Shown: positions 51,966 through 62,257 of the stretch, piece by piece | Numbering within the stretch: position 1 is the first letter of the stretch | Layout of the letters: every line of letters starts with the position of its first letter | DNA from: Pseudomonas ekonensis | GTDB taxonomy: Bacteria; Pseudomonadota; Gammaproteobacteria; Pseudomonadales; Pseudomonadaceae | Length of the DNA: 64,000 nt | Assembly (NCBI RefSeq): GCF_019145435.1 | Contig: NZ_JAHSTS010000001.1 | Span: 634,001-698,000 of the forward strand | Reading direction: 5' to 3' | Notes under the pieces: model-generated | What the model saw: the letters and a program-made list of their open reading frames with translations, nothing else | The model's database searches: none | Told to the model about the DNA's origin: nothing | Program-made: the position numbers and the translations under genes

Positions 51966-52865
51966 ATGTTCGACTACAAATTGCTTTCTGCGTTGGCGGC
52001 GGTGGTGGAACAGGCCGGATTCGAGCGGGCGGCCCAGGTGCTGGGCCTGTCCCAGTCGGCGATTTCCCAGCGGATCAAATTGCTGGAGGCGCGGGTCGGC
52101 CAGCCGGTGCTGGTGCGCGGCACGCCGCCTTCGCCGACGGAGATCGGCCGGCGCCTGCTCAACCATGTGCAGCAGGTGCGTCTGCTGGAGCGCGACCTGC
52201 AGAGCCTGGTGCCGGCGCTGGACGAAGAAGGCCTGCCGGAACGCCTGCGCATCGCCCTGAACGCCGACAGCCTGGCCACCTGGTGGGCCGAGGCGGTCGG
52301 CGATTTCTGCGCCGAGCAGCATCTGTTGCTGGACTTGGTGGTGGAGGACCAGACCGTCGGCCTCAAGCGCATGCGCGCTGGGGAAGTGGCGGCCTGCGTG
52401 TGCGCCAGCGAGCGGCCCGTGGCCGGCGCCCGCAGTGTGCTGCTGGGGGCGATGCGCTACCGTGCGCTGGCCAGCCCGGCGTTCATCGAACGCCACTTTC
52501 CGGACGGCGTGCGCGCCGAACAATTGCCGCGCACCCCGGCGCTGGTGTTCGGCCCGGACGATTTCCTGCAGCACCGTTACCTCGCGTCCCTCGGCGTGGA
52601 CGGCGGTTTCGAGCATCATCTGTGCCCCTCGTCCGAAGGCTTCATCCGCCTGACCGAGGCCGGCCTGGGCTGGGGGCTGGTGCCGGAACTGCAAGTGCGC
52701 GAGCAACTGGAGCGCGGCACATTGCGCGAACTGTTGGCGGATAAACCGATCGATGTGCCGTTGTACTGGCATCATTGGCGCAACGGCGGGCAGTTGCTCG
52801 GGCTCCTGACCGATCAACTGGTGCGCTCGTCGCCCAAATGGCTGGTGCCTTTGGGGCAGCGATAA
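51966..52865 (+). CDS. argP: ArgP/IciA-like LysR-family regulator
   Basis: 299 residues. The N-terminal helix-turn-helix (ALAAVVEQAGFERAAQVLGLSQSAISQRIKLLEARVG) is of the ArgP type, which is followed by a periplasmic-binding-protein-like effector domain that binds lysine or arginine. It is divergent from the ACT-argO unit across 96 bases that should hold the shared operator, the classical LysR layout. Confidence 0.92.
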   Translation: MFDYKLLSALAAVVEQAGFERAAQVLGLSQSAISQRIKLLEARVGQPVLVRGTPPSPTEIGRRLLNHVQQVRLLERDLQSLVPALDEEGLPERLRIALNADSLATWWAEAVGDFCAEQHLLLDLVVEDQTVGLKRMRAGEVAACVCASERPVAGARSVLLGAMRYRALASPAFIERHFPDGVRAEQLPRTPALVFGPDDFLQHRYLASLGVDGGFEHHLCPSSEGFIRLTEAGLGWGLVPELQVREQLERGTLRELLADKPIDVPLYWHHWRNGGQLLGLLTDQLVRSSPKWLVPLGQR

Positions 52866-52945
52866 GCGTCAAGCCACAAGCGACAGGCAGGCGCTTGCGG
52901 TTCGTTTTTCACTTGCAGCTCGAGGCTTGAGGCTCGCGGCTGGTT
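52865..52945. repeat. Interspersed CAAGC-rich repeat
   Basis: GC-rich stretch with several imperfect copies of CAAGC, GCTTG and GCTCGAGGCTTGAGGCTCG between the argP stop and the next gene. It resembles the AAGCT-type intergenic repeats common in fluorescent pseudomonads. It also contains the short string TTTTTCAC, probably by chance. Confidence 0.5.
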
Positions 52946-52960
52946 TTGTTGGAGCTCTAC

Positions 52961-53953
52961 ATGAAAATTCTGGTCACCGGCGCAAGCGGCTTCATCGGCG
53001 GGCGCTTTGCGCGGTTCGCCCTGGAGCAGGGCCTGGACGTGCGGGTCAACGGCCGTCGGGCCGAAGGCGTCGAGCACCTGGTGCGCCGGGGCGCCGAATT
53101 CGTCCAGGGCGACCTGAACGATGCCGAATTGGTGCGCGAACTGTGTGCCGACGTCGAAGCCGTGGTGCATTGCGCCGGCTCCGTCGGCCTGTGGGGGCGC
53201 TATCAGGATTTTCACCAGGGCAACGTGCAGGTCACCGAAAACGTGGTCGAGGCCTGCCTCAAGCAGCGGGTGCGGCGCCTGGTGCACCTGTCGTCGCCCT
53301 CGATCTATTTCGATGGCCGCGACCATCTCGGGCTGACCGAAGAGCAAGTGCCCAAACGCTTGCGTCACCCCTATGCCGCGACCAAGTTCCTGGCCGAGCA
53401 GAAGGTCTTCGGCGCCCAGGAGTTCGGCCTCGAGACCATCGCCCTGCGCCCGCGCTTCGTGACCGGCGCCGGCGACATGAGCATCTTTCCGCGCCTGTTG
53501 AACATGCAGCGCAAGGGCCGCCTGGCGATCATCGGCAACGGCTTGAACAAGGTCGATTTCACCAGTGTGCAGAACCTCAACGAAGCCTTGCTCAGCAGCC
53601 TGCTGGCCGCCGGCTCCGCGCTGGGCAAGGCTTACAACATCAGCAACGGCGCGCCCGTGCCGTTGTGGGACGTGGTCAACTACGTGATGCGCAAGATGGA
53701 AGTCCCACAGGTCACCCGGTACCGTTCCTACGGCCTGGCCTACAGCGTGGCGGCGCTCAACGAGGCCGTCTGCAAGCTCTGGCCGGGGCGCCCGGAGCCC
53801 ACGCTGTCGCGGCTGGGCATGCAGGTGATGAACAAAAATTTCACCCTCGACATCAGCCGCGCCCGGCATTATCTGGACTACGATCCGAAAGTCAGCCTGT
53901 GGACCGCCCTCGATGAGTTCTGCACCTGGTGGAGGGCCCAGGACATCCGCTGA
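52961..53953 (+). CDS. NAD(P)-dependent epimerase/dehydratase (extended SDR)
   Basis: 330 residues, Rossmann fold with GASGFIGG near the start, the catalytic SSPSIYFDG and YAATK (HPYAATKFLAEQ) sequences, and RPRFVTGAGDMSIFP as a 3-beta-HSD/epimerase feature. The substrate is unknown. ATG at 52961 with GGAG upstream is chosen over the TTG five codons before it. P. aeruginosa has a similar oxidoreductase at this position (PA4361 as I recall). Confidence 0.88.
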   Translation: MKILVTGASGFIGGRFARFALEQGLDVRVNGRRAEGVEHLVRRGAEFVQGDLNDAELVRELCADVEAVVHCAGSVGLWGRYQDFHQGNVQVTENVVEACLKQRVRRLVHLSSPSIYFDGRDHLGLTEEQVPKRLRHPYAATKFLAEQKVFGAQEFGLETIALRPRFVTGAGDMSIFPRLLNMQRKGRLAIIGNGLNKVDFTSVQNLNEALLSSLLAAGSALGKAYNISNGAPVPLWDVVNYVMRKMEVPQVTRYRSYGLAYSVAALNEAVCKLWPGRPEPTLSRLGMQVMNKNFTLDISRARHYLDYDPKVSLWTALDEFCTWWRAQDIR

Positions 53954-54063
53954 CGTCACGGGCGGCACTGAACCGCGCCGCGGGTTGAGGGTCAATCCCT
54001 GCGGCTGCGGGGGTTATACTGCGCAGCAATCTGCTATCACCGCGTTTCACAAAGGTTGCCTCA

Positions 54064-54942
54064 ATGTCCATGCGTAACGATGTCCACGACGACGATTTCG
54101 ACGATGTCCCGAGCCTGCGCGCCGACACCCTCGATGACGACGACTTCCCGTCCACCGCCCGCACCTCCGTGCATTCGCGCTCGCCGCAGGCGGTCAAGGT
54201 CAAGGCCGCCAGCACCGGGCCGCTGTGGGCGCTGGTCGGCGCGCTGTTCTTCGCCTTCATCGGCCTGGCCTGGTGGAGCTTCCAGCAGATTTCGCTGATG
54301 GAGCAGCAACTGGTGGCCACCCAGGAAAGCTTCGCCCGCATCAGCGAGGAAGCGGCGGGGCGCCTGCAGGACATTTCCGGCAAGGTCGTCGCCAGCCAGA
54401 CCAACGTCACCACCGACAACGAAGCCCTGAAGCTGCAGATCAAGCAGCTTGAGAGCCGGCTTCAGGATCAGGGCCGCCAGCAGCAGGGCGTGGCCGGCCA
54501 GGCCACGGACCTGGACAAGCGCCTGGCGCAGATGAGCGCCCAGGCCACCGAGCAGCAGAACGCTAACACCCAGTTGCAGGCTCAGGTCAAAGCCATGGGC
54601 AACGAGCTGGCCGCAGTCAAAAGCACCCCGGCCGACACCAGCCGGGTCGATGCCCAGCTAAAAGGCCTCGATGCCCAGATCAAGGGTTTCGACGCCCAGT
54701 TCAAGAGCCTCGGCGCCGACATCACGGCCCTGAGGAAGCAGGGCAACCCGAGCGCGGCCATCGACCGTCTGGAGCAGGACATCGTCGTGCTCAAGAGCCA
54801 GCAGGACAACCGTCCGGCCGGTGGGCAGGGCGGCGGCAACACCGCCGAGTTCGACGCGTTCCGCGGGCAGATGACCCGCAACCTCAACACCCTACAGGCG
54901 CAGATCCAGAACCTGCAGCAGCAGATCAACGCCCGGCCCTGA
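54064..54942 (+). CDS. Coiled-coil membrane protein (PA4360-like)
   Basis: 292 residues. The acidic N-terminus (HDDDFDDVPS) is followed by a single membrane helix at about 55-75 (ALVGALFFAFIGLAWWSF), then a long coiled coil (about 78-290) rich in Gln and Ala with repeats such as LKGLDAQIKGFDAQFKSLG. No ATPase motif, although similar proteins are named chromosome segregation proteins. Function unknown. The C-terminal side is probably periplasmic. Confidence 0.82.
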   Translation: MSMRNDVHDDDFDDVPSLRADTLDDDDFPSTARTSVHSRSPQAVKVKAASTGPLWALVGALFFAFIGLAWWSFQQISLMEQQLVATQESFARISEEAAGRLQDISGKVVASQTNVTTDNEALKLQIKQLESRLQDQGRQQQGVAGQATDLDKRLAQMSAQATEQQNANTQLQAQVKAMGNELAAVKSTPADTSRVDAQLKGLDAQIKGFDAQFKSLGADITALRKQGNPSAAIDRLEQDIVVLKSQQDNRPAGGQGGGNTAEFDAFRGQMTRNLNTLQAQIQNLQQQINARP

Positions 54943-55055
54943 CAGGCGCTCCCTCGCCGCAGGTGTCCCGCAACATCCAGAACGATTGTGAATGTCCGTG
55001 CATGGGCCCAACCCGTCTACGCTCTTGAAACACCAACAAGAACGGGGGACGCGTC

Positions 55056-55901
55056 ATGGGGATACTGCACAGGCTGGCCTGGTTCGGCGCGGTGCTGCTG
55101 TTGGGCGTCGGCCAGGCCGGCGCCGCCGCGCCGAAGGATGACGGCCAGGCTGCGAAGGCCTTGCTGGAAAAGGCCCTGGCCTATTACCACGACCATGGTG
55201 ACAAGGCGTTCGCGGCGTTCAGCCGTCAGGGGGAGTTCGTCGACAAGGACCGCTACGTGTTCGTGGTCGACACCCAGGGCGTGATGCTCGCCAGCGGCGG
55301 GCCGTCGTCGGCGCTGATCGGCCGGGACGTGTCCGAAGTGCTGGGCCCGGACCTGCAGAAGGCCTTCAAGGACGCCTTGAAAGTGCCCGAGGCCAACGGC
55401 ATCCAGCAGGCCGAGTACCGCTGGCAGAACTGGAGCGACGGCAAGGTCGAGCGCAAGCATGTGTTCTATCAGCGCATCGGCCAGCGGATCCTGGCGGTCG
55501 GCTATTACCTGCCCAGGGCTTCGGCGCAGCAGGCCCAGGCCTTGCTCGACAAGGCCGCCACCGACCTTGTGCAGAACGAGAAACGCACGCTGACGGCGAT
55601 CAATTCGCTCAAGGGCGGTTACCTGCAGGATGACCTGTACGTGTTCGTGGTCAACCTGGACAACCGACGCTATGTCGCCCACGGCACCAACCTGCGGTTG
55701 ATCAACACCGACTTCGCCAAGGTCAAGGATCCGGAAGGCAAACTGGTGGGCGAACCGATCCTGGCCCTGATCGGCAAGCAGGACGAAGGCGAATACGAAT
55801 ACCGCTGGGAGAACCCGGTGACCGGCAAGGTCGAGGACAAGCACGCCTATCTGAAGAAGGTCGGGCCGTATCTGGTGGCGGTGGGTTACTACAGCCCTTG
55901 A
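55056..55901 (+). CDS. Exported double-Cache protein
   Basis: 281 residues. Signal peptide (about 1-23, cleaved after GQAGA) precedes two related Cache-type sensor domains (about 30-155 and 160-280). Each has the pattern RYVFVVD/DLYVFVVN, then a GR/GT loop and a final (V/L)AVGYY(L/S)P. There is no transmembrane helix beyond the signal and no output domain, so it is a free periplasmic ligand-binding protein or partner of a receptor encoded elsewhere. Confidence 0.85.
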   Translation: MGILHRLAWFGAVLLLGVGQAGAAAPKDDGQAAKALLEKALAYYHDHGDKAFAAFSRQGEFVDKDRYVFVVDTQGVMLASGGPSSALIGRDVSEVLGPDLQKAFKDALKVPEANGIQQAEYRWQNWSDGKVERKHVFYQRIGQRILAVGYYLPRASAQQAQALLDKAATDLVQNEKRTLTAINSLKGGYLQDDLYVFVVNLDNRRYVAHGTNLRLINTDFAKVKDPEGKLVGEPILALIGKQDEGEYEYRWENPVTGKVEDKHAYLKKVGPYLVAVGYYSP

Positions 55902-55923
55902 GCGGGTGGCTGCGGCGCCCTCA

Positions 55924-56009
55924 CTGACGCTATCGCCAGTAGTCTGGCTCCCACAGATTTCTCGGCGCCGCCGATTCCTGTGGGAGCCAGCTTGCTGGCG
56001 ATAGCGTCA
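55924..56009. repeat. Paired inverted REP elements (BIME-like, copy A)
   Basis: 86 bases with two REP cores in opposite orientation (TATCGCCAGTAGTCTGGCTC and GAGCCAGCTTGCTGGCGATA) separated by a spacer containing CTCGGCGCCGCCGATTCCT. A nearly identical unit with the same spacer is at 62931-63014. It lies downstream of the Cache gene and MFS gene (converging). Confidence 0.85.
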
Positions 56010-56036
56010 GTCAAGTCACCGCAGAACCGGCGAATC

Positions 56037-57554
56037 TCAGCGGGCGCCATGCTCCCGACCGCGCAGCAACCGGTTGGGCATGGCCAGCGCCGCCGTCAGC
56101 CCCAGCAGCGAAACCCCGGCGCTGACCGTCAGCAAGTGCCGGAACGTCACCAGCAGTTCGGCCCGCAGCGCATCCCGGGCGGCGCCCGGCGCTGCGTTCA
56201 GGCCGTCGAGCAGCGCACTGCCGGAATGCCCTTCGCCCATCAGCGAGCCGCCGGCCAGGTGGGCGAAGCTGGAGTCCTGCAACAGCGCCAGCAGCAGCGC
56301 CGACATCAGCGCCACACCGACTGCGCCGCCCAGGGAGCGGAACAGGTTGGTGGTGCTGGTGGCGACGCCGATGTCCTTTTGCTCCACCGAGTTCTGCGTG
56401 CCCACCAGCGAGGTCGGGAACTGCATGCCGCCGGCGATGCCGCTGAGCAGCATGAACAGGCCGCTGAGCAGGGCGTCGGCCGGCGGGGTGAAGGCCATGC
56501 CGAGGATGGAGACCGGCATCAGCAGGGCGCCGGCCAGGATCTGCGGTTTGTAGCGCCCGGTCACCGACGTGCGGCGGCCGGCGAAGTACGCGCCGACGGG
56601 CAGCCCCATCGCCAGCGGCAGCAGGTGCAGCGCCGCGCTGTCGGCGCCGGCGCCGGTGACGCTCTGAAAGCGCAGCGGCATCAGCACGATCAGGGATATC
56701 GCCTGGAAGCTGCAGAAGAAGATCGTGCACCAGCACAGCAGGGCGCTGCGGTTGGTGAACAGGTGCATCGGCAGCAGGGGCTCACGGGCGCGGCGCTCAT
56801 GCCAGGCGAACACCGCCAGCACCGCCACGGCGCCGGCGAACAGGCCGAGGACTTCGCGGCTGTGCCACGGGTGCCCCTGGCCGACCTGGGTGATGGCCAG
56901 CAGCAGGGCGGTCAGGCCGACGATCATCAGCAGCGTGCCCAGGTAATCGATGACCGGTTTGCGCTGCGGCACCGGCAGCCCCCGCAGGTTGCGCCGGGCC
57001 ACCCACCAGGCGCCGAGCCCCAGCGGCAGGTTGATCAGGAACACCCAGCGCCATGACAGGTATTCGGTCATGTAGCCGCCGAGCACGGGGCCGGCCACGC
57101 TGGCCACCGCGTACATGCTGCTGAAGTAGCCCTGATAGCGCCCGCGCTCCCGGGGCGGCACGATGTCGCCGATGATCGCCTGGCTCACCGAGATCATCCC
57201 CCCGGCGCCGATGCCCTGGAAGATCCGCGCCAGCACCAGTTGCTCCATGCTCTGGGCCATGGCGCAAAACAGCGAAGCCAGGGTGAACAGGCCCATGCCG
57301 AACAGCATCAGTTTGCGTCGCCCGTACAGGTCGCCGAGCTTGCCGTAGATCGGCACCGCCACGGTCATCGCCACCATGTAGCCGGAGATCACCCAGGCCA
57401 GCAGGCTCACGTCCTTGAACTGCGCGGAGATGGCCGGCATCGACACGGCGACGATGGTCTGGTCCAGCGCGCCGAGGAAGATCGCCATCATCAGTGCGAC
57501 CAACACGCTGCGGATGGCCGGTTTGGGCGTTTCGGGATGATTGAGGTTGGTCAC
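56037..57554 (-). CDS. MFS drug/proton antiporter, DHA2 (EmrB/QacA) family
   Basis: 505 residues with about 14 membrane helices. Family motifs: LGALDQTIVAVSMPAIS in TM1 and GYMVAMTVAVPIYGKLGDLYGRRKLML (motif A). The GTG start at 57554 precedes the first helix; the longer in-frame extension has no family sequence. 79 bases downstream of pobA on the same strand, so it may move aromatic compounds, but drug efflux is equally possible. Confidence 0.87.
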   Translation of the reverse strand: MTNLNHPETPKPAIRSVLVALMMAIFLGALDQTIVAVSMPAISAQFKDVSLLAWVISGYMVAMTVAVPIYGKLGDLYGRRKLMLFGMGLFTLASLFCAMAQSMEQLVLARIFQGIGAGGMISVSQAIIGDIVPPRERGRYQGYFSSMYAVASVAGPVLGGYMTEYLSWRWVFLINLPLGLGAWWVARRNLRGLPVPQRKPVIDYLGTLLMIVGLTALLLAITQVGQGHPWHSREVLGLFAGAVAVLAVFAWHERRAREPLLPMHLFTNRSALLCWCTIFFCSFQAISLIVLMPLRFQSVTGAGADSAALHLLPLAMGLPVGAYFAGRRTSVTGRYKPQILAGALLMPVSILGMAFTPPADALLSGLFMLLSGIAGGMQFPTSLVGTQNSVEQKDIGVATSTTNLFRSLGGAVGVALMSALLLALLQDSSFAHLAGGSLMGEGHSGSALLDGLNAAPGAARDALRAELLVTFRHLLTVSAGVSLLGLTAALAMPNRLLRGREHGAR

Positions 57555-57633
57555 GGGCGGAACCTGCGGGCAATGAGGATCCCGCAGGCCGTGAGGCGAG
57601 CGGGGATGTTCGCCAGTGTAAGTCGGTAGGAAG

Positions 57634-58848
<1,215 letters not shown>

Positions 58849-59005
58849 TCACGCGGCCTGGGCCGGTGAGTGATTTTTATGGTTCGGGCGCTTGCATTTT
58901 TCCCTTGCGGGTCTGTCAATTGAAGGTGAAAACTGAGCCGATGCCTGTACATTCTGCCAATCGGTGCGATTATCGCCCGCAACCTTCGAGGCCTGGATTG
59001 AAGTG

Positions 59006-59890
59006 ATGAACAAGCCTGACCTGCCTTCGATTCCGGTGTTCAAGCTCTACGGTGAAAGCCTGGACTGGCCGACCCCCGACTTGCTGCACTGCGAAACCAT
59101 TTCCAAACGCAGCCGCGAACACCAATGGGAAATCAAACCCCACCGCCACGCCGATCTGTGCCAGTTGCTCTTCGTATTCAAAGGTCAGGCAGAGCTTGAA
59201 ATCGAAGGTCAGCGCACGCAACTCAACGAAGCCGCGATCCAGATCCTGCCGCCCCTGTCGGTGCACGGCTTTCGCTTTTCCGAGGACGTCGAAGGGTTCG
59301 TCGTCACGCTGGCCAAACCGTTGATCAACCATTTGCAGGCGCAACTGGGCAACTCGGTGCAAGCCCTGGCCCAGGCCGACAGCTACCCGGCGGGGCAGGA
59401 CGCGGACTACCTCAACAGCCTGTTCGCCGCGTTGCAGGCCGAATACAACGGCCATGAGCCGGCGCGGGAAATGCTCATGCATTCGCTCGCCAGCGTGATC
59501 ATGGTCTGGGTCAGCCGTCAGGCGATCCGGCGCCACACCGCCACGCAGCGTCCGCAGCGCCAGCGCGAATACCTCAACGGGTTCATTCAGTTGGTGGAGG
59601 AGACGTACCGCCAGCACGTGAAGGTCGAGGACCTGGCCCATCGCCTGGGCATTTCGGTGTCCCACCTCAACGGCACCTGCCGCGAGCTGGCGGGGCAGCC
59701 GGCCCTGCAGATCATGCACGAGCGGCAATTGCTGGAGGCCAAGCGCCTGCTGACCTACACCAGCATGACCATCTATGAAATGTCGGATCTGTTGGGTTTT
59801 TCCGACCCGACCAACTTCACGCGCCTGTTCCGGCGCCGGGTGGGGATATCGCCGAAGGCCTTCCGCGACCGCTTGAAGACCGAACCGTAA
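59006..59890 (+). CDS. pobR: AraC-family activator of pobA (PobR type)
   Basis: 294 residues. The N-terminal cupin effector domain (HRHADLCQLLFVFKGQAELEIEG) is followed by two helix-turn-helix motifs at the C-terminus (VEDLAHRLGISVSHLNGTCRE; MTIYEMSDLLGFSDPTNFTRLFRRRVGISP). Divergent orientation to pobA across 178 bases supports activation of pobA in response to 4-hydroxybenzoate. This is the AraC-type PobR of pseudomonads, not the IclR-type of Acinetobacter. The start at 59006 is chosen over an upstream frame. Confidence 0.9.
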   Translation: MNKPDLPSIPVFKLYGESLDWPTPDLLHCETISKRSREHQWEIKPHRHADLCQLLFVFKGQAELEIEGQRTQLNEAAIQILPPLSVHGFRFSEDVEGFVVTLAKPLINHLQAQLGNSVQALAQADSYPAGQDADYLNSLFAALQAEYNGHEPAREMLMHSLASVIMVWVSRQAIRRHTATQRPQRQREYLNGFIQLVEETYRQHVKVEDLAHRLGISVSHLNGTCRELAGQPALQIMHERQLLEAKRLLTYTSMTIYEMSDLLGFSDPTNFTRLFRRRVGISPKAFRDRLKTEP

Positions 59891-59894
59891 ACCT

Positions 59895-59985
59895 GGTAGG
59901 AGCCAGCCTGCTGGCGATGACGGACTGACAGCCACCGCCGATGTCGGCTGACAAGTCTCTATCGCCAGCAGGCTGGCTCCCACAG
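59895..59985. repeat. Paired REP elements
   Basis: Two REP cores facing each other (TAGGAGCCAGCCTGCTGGCG and ATCGCCAGCAGGCTGGCTCC) with a GC-rich spacer containing its own palindrome CGATGTCGG-type sequence. Opposite arrangement to the units at 55.9 and 62.9 kb. Confidence 0.82.
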
Positions 59986-60007
59986 GGGATCGGTGTCCCG
60001 CTTCTGC

Positions 60008-60184
60008 TCAGCGCAGCGCGTTGAGGGTGGCGTTGTGCGGGATGCAGCGCTCGAAGTTGCAGCTGGCGTAGTCCCGGGGCAGTTGCCGCAACTGCTCCAC
60101 CCGCCAGGCCGCGGTGCCGTACAGCGCCAGCGTGGCCGCACAGGTGATGAAAATCGCGAGGTATCTTCGTGTCCTGGTGTTCAT
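60008..60184 (-). CDS. Small membrane or exported protein, unknown
   Basis: 58 residues. The basic start (MNTRTRRYLA) is followed by a hydrophobic helix (about 9-26), then a short tail with two Cys (YASCNFERCIPHNATLNALR). The ATG has GAGG eight bases upstream. I do not recognise it. The two cysteines could form a disulfide outside the cytoplasm. Confidence 0.6.
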   Translation of the reverse strand: MNTRTRRYLAIFITCAATLALYGTAAWRVEQLRQLPRDYASCNFERCIPHNATLNALR

Positions 60185-60270
60185 GGCGGTGACCTCTGAA
60201 CGAATACCCGGGGGTACTGCTTTCAGCATAGGTCAGCGGTGGTGAGTTGCCACTGCGGCGCCTGCACGGC

Positions 60271-60300
60271 CGCCACCGCCAGCAGGCTGGCTCCCATAAG
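60271..60300. repeat. Single REP element
   Basis: One REP core (CACCGCCAGCAGGCTGGCTC) just after the LysR gene stop side, without an inverted partner. Confidence 0.65.
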
Positions 60301-60312
60301 GACGGGCGGGCG

Positions 60313-61218
60313 TTACAGGCCCTCGTCCCAGGCGGGGTTCTCGGGAAAGCGCTGCACCAGGAAGTCCAGCATGCAGCGCAGCGCCGCCGGCATGTGCTTG
60401 CGCGAGGCGTAGACCGCGTAGATGTTCATCCGCCGCGGTTCGGCGTGGGGCAGCAGGCGCACCAGTTCGCCGCTGTGGATGTGCACCCCGGCCTGATAGG
60501 TCGGCAGCATCGCCACCCCCGCGCCGGCCAGGGTCGCGCGCAGCAGGGTGCTGGCCTCGTTGGCGCTGATGTTGCCCTGCACCGGCACCGACACCGGTTC
60601 GCCGTCCTCCTCGAAATGCCACAGGCTTTTGCCGAAGTAGGAATGGGTCAGGCAGTTGTGCCGGCTCAGTTCCTCCACCCGCTGCGGCCGCGGCCGGTCG
60701 TGCAGGTACGACGGCGCGGCGCAGACCACCGAGCGGCACACGGTCAGGCGCCGGGCGATCAGGTTCGGGTCGAGGTCGTTGCTGGTGCGGATCGCCAGGT
60801 CGATGCGTTCGTCCACCAGGTTCACCGTGCGGTCGAGCATCTGCAGGTCGATGTTCACGCCCGGGTAGCGCTTGACGAACGCCGCCATGGCATCGGCCAG
60901 TTGCGCCTGGCCGAACGAGGTGCTGACGCTGATGCGCAGCAGCCCGCGCGGTGCGTCGTCGGGTTCGCTGACGGCGGCCTGCATGTCGCCGGACAGTTCG
61001 AGCATCTGCCGGCAGCGCGGCAGGATTTCGTTGCCGGCGGCGGTCAGGCTCAACTTGCGCGTGGTGCGGTGCATCAGGCGTGCGCCGACCCAGTCCTCCA
61101 GTTCCGCCAGATACCGCGACACCACCGGCCGCGACAGCTCCAGGTGATCGGCCGCCGCCGACTGGCTGCCCAGATCCACCACCGTGACAAACACCCGCAT
61201 TGCTTGGAGACGATCCAT
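60313..61218 (-). CDS. LysR-family regulator
   Basis: 301 residues. The N-terminal helix-turn-helix is VFVTVVDLGSQSAAADHLELSRPVVSRYLAELEDWVGARL, followed by the CrgA/AaeR-type effector domain (GLLRISVSTSFGQAQLADAM, LDPNLIARRL). Divergent from the MBL-fold/NAD(P)-binding pair across 114 bases, so it is likely to regulate these genes. Ligand unknown. Confidence 0.9.
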   Translation of the reverse strand: MDRLQAMRVFVTVVDLGSQSAAADHLELSRPVVSRYLAELEDWVGARLMHRTTRKLSLTAAGNEILPRCRQMLELSGDMQAAVSEPDDAPRGLLRISVSTSFGQAQLADAMAAFVKRYPGVNIDLQMLDRTVNLVDERIDLAIRTSNDLDPNLIARRLTVCRSVVCAAPSYLHDRPRPQRVEELSRHNCLTHSYFGKSLWHFEEDGEPVSVPVQGNISANEASTLLRATLAGAGVAMLPTYQAGVHIHSGELVRLLPHAEPRRMNIYAVYASRKHMPAALRCMLDFLVQRFPENPAWDEGL

Positions 61219-61332
61219 GATTTGCCCGCTTTCAGAAACAAACTATGTTCAAGCATCGCATTTTTTGTACCGACTCTGGCAACTAAGCTCTCTCCCATCG
61301 CCAAGCCTGGCATTTGAACAGCGGAGCAACCG

Positions 61333-62211
61333 ATGATCGGCTTCACCACCCTCAAGCGTGTCCTACTCGCCACCGCCACCCTCGGCTTCGCCGCGCACGC
61401 CGCCGCAGCCAACCTGACCCTCGACGTCTACAACCCCGGCACCCACGCCATCTTCCCGGTGACCTCGGTGCTGGTCAGCGGCGACAAGGACGCGATCCTG
61501 GTCGACGCCCAGTTCGGCAAGTCCCAGGCCGAGCAAGTGGTGGAAAAGATCCGCGCCAGCGGCAAGCACCTGACCGCCATCTACATCAGCCACGGTGACC
61601 CGGACTACTACTTCGGCCTCGACACCCTGACCAAGGCCTTCCCGGACGCCAAGGTGCTGGCCTCGCAGCCGACCGTCGACCACATCAAGCAGACCGTGGA
61701 CGGCAAGCTGGCGTTCTGGGGCCCGAAAATGGGCGACGACGTACCGGCCAAGACCATCGTGCCGGGTGTGCTGGAAGGTGACAGCCTGATCCTCGAAGGG
61801 CAGAAGCTGCAAGTGGTCGGCCTGGAAGGCAAGCAGCCGGACCGCAGCTTCGTGTGGATCCCGTCGCTCAAGGCCGTGGTCGGCGGCGTGGTGGTGGCCG
61901 AGAACATCCATGTGTGGATGGCCGACACCCAGACCGCGCAGTCCCACGCTGACTGGCTGGAGACCCTGCACTCGATCGAGACCCTGAAGCCGAAGACCGT
62001 GGTGCCGGGCCATTACCTGGGCGACAGCGGCCGCTCGCTGGCGTCGGTGCGGTTCACCGCCGACTACATCAAGGCCTTCGACGAAGAGACCGCCAAGGCC
62101 AAGGACTCCGCCGCCCTGATCGCCGCGATGAAGAAGCGCTACCCGAAACTGGGCGAGGAAAGCTCCCTGGAGCTGAGCGCCAAGGTCGCCAAGGGCGAAA
62201 TGAAGTGGTGA
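61333..62211 (+). CDS. Exported MBL-fold protein with altered metal motif
   Basis: 292 residues. Signal peptide (about 1-25, ending HAAAA). The metallo-beta-lactamase fold includes AILVDAQFGKSQAEQVVEKI and YISHGDPDYYFGLDTLTKAFP. The standard HxHxDH ligand motif reads HGDPDY, so the second His is Asp and the last His is Tyr. The later GHYLGDSG keeps the His of motif 3. It may bind a single metal or a different one. 46 bases upstream of the NAD(P)-binding gene, same strand. Confidence 0.85.
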   Translation: MIGFTTLKRVLLATATLGFAAHAAAANLTLDVYNPGTHAIFPVTSVLVSGDKDAILVDAQFGKSQAEQVVEKIRASGKHLTAIYISHGDPDYYFGLDTLTKAFPDAKVLASQPTVDHIKQTVDGKLAFWGPKMGDDVPAKTIVPGVLEGDSLILEGQKLQVVGLEGKQPDRSFVWIPSLKAVVGGVVVAENIHVWMADTQTAQSHADWLETLHSIETLKPKTVVPGHYLGDSGRSLASVRFTADYIKAFDEETAKAKDSAALIAAMKKRYPKLGEESSLELSAKVAKGEMKW

Positions 62212-62257
62212 GCCGTTCCTGAACTTAGCAACACTCTCAAGCCAACTGGAGAATGTC

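Noticed and set aside
52908..52915. TTTTTCAC string as a third ColR site before the epimerase gene
   Set aside because: The upstream half of the consensus does not match, and the string sits in an interspersed repeat.
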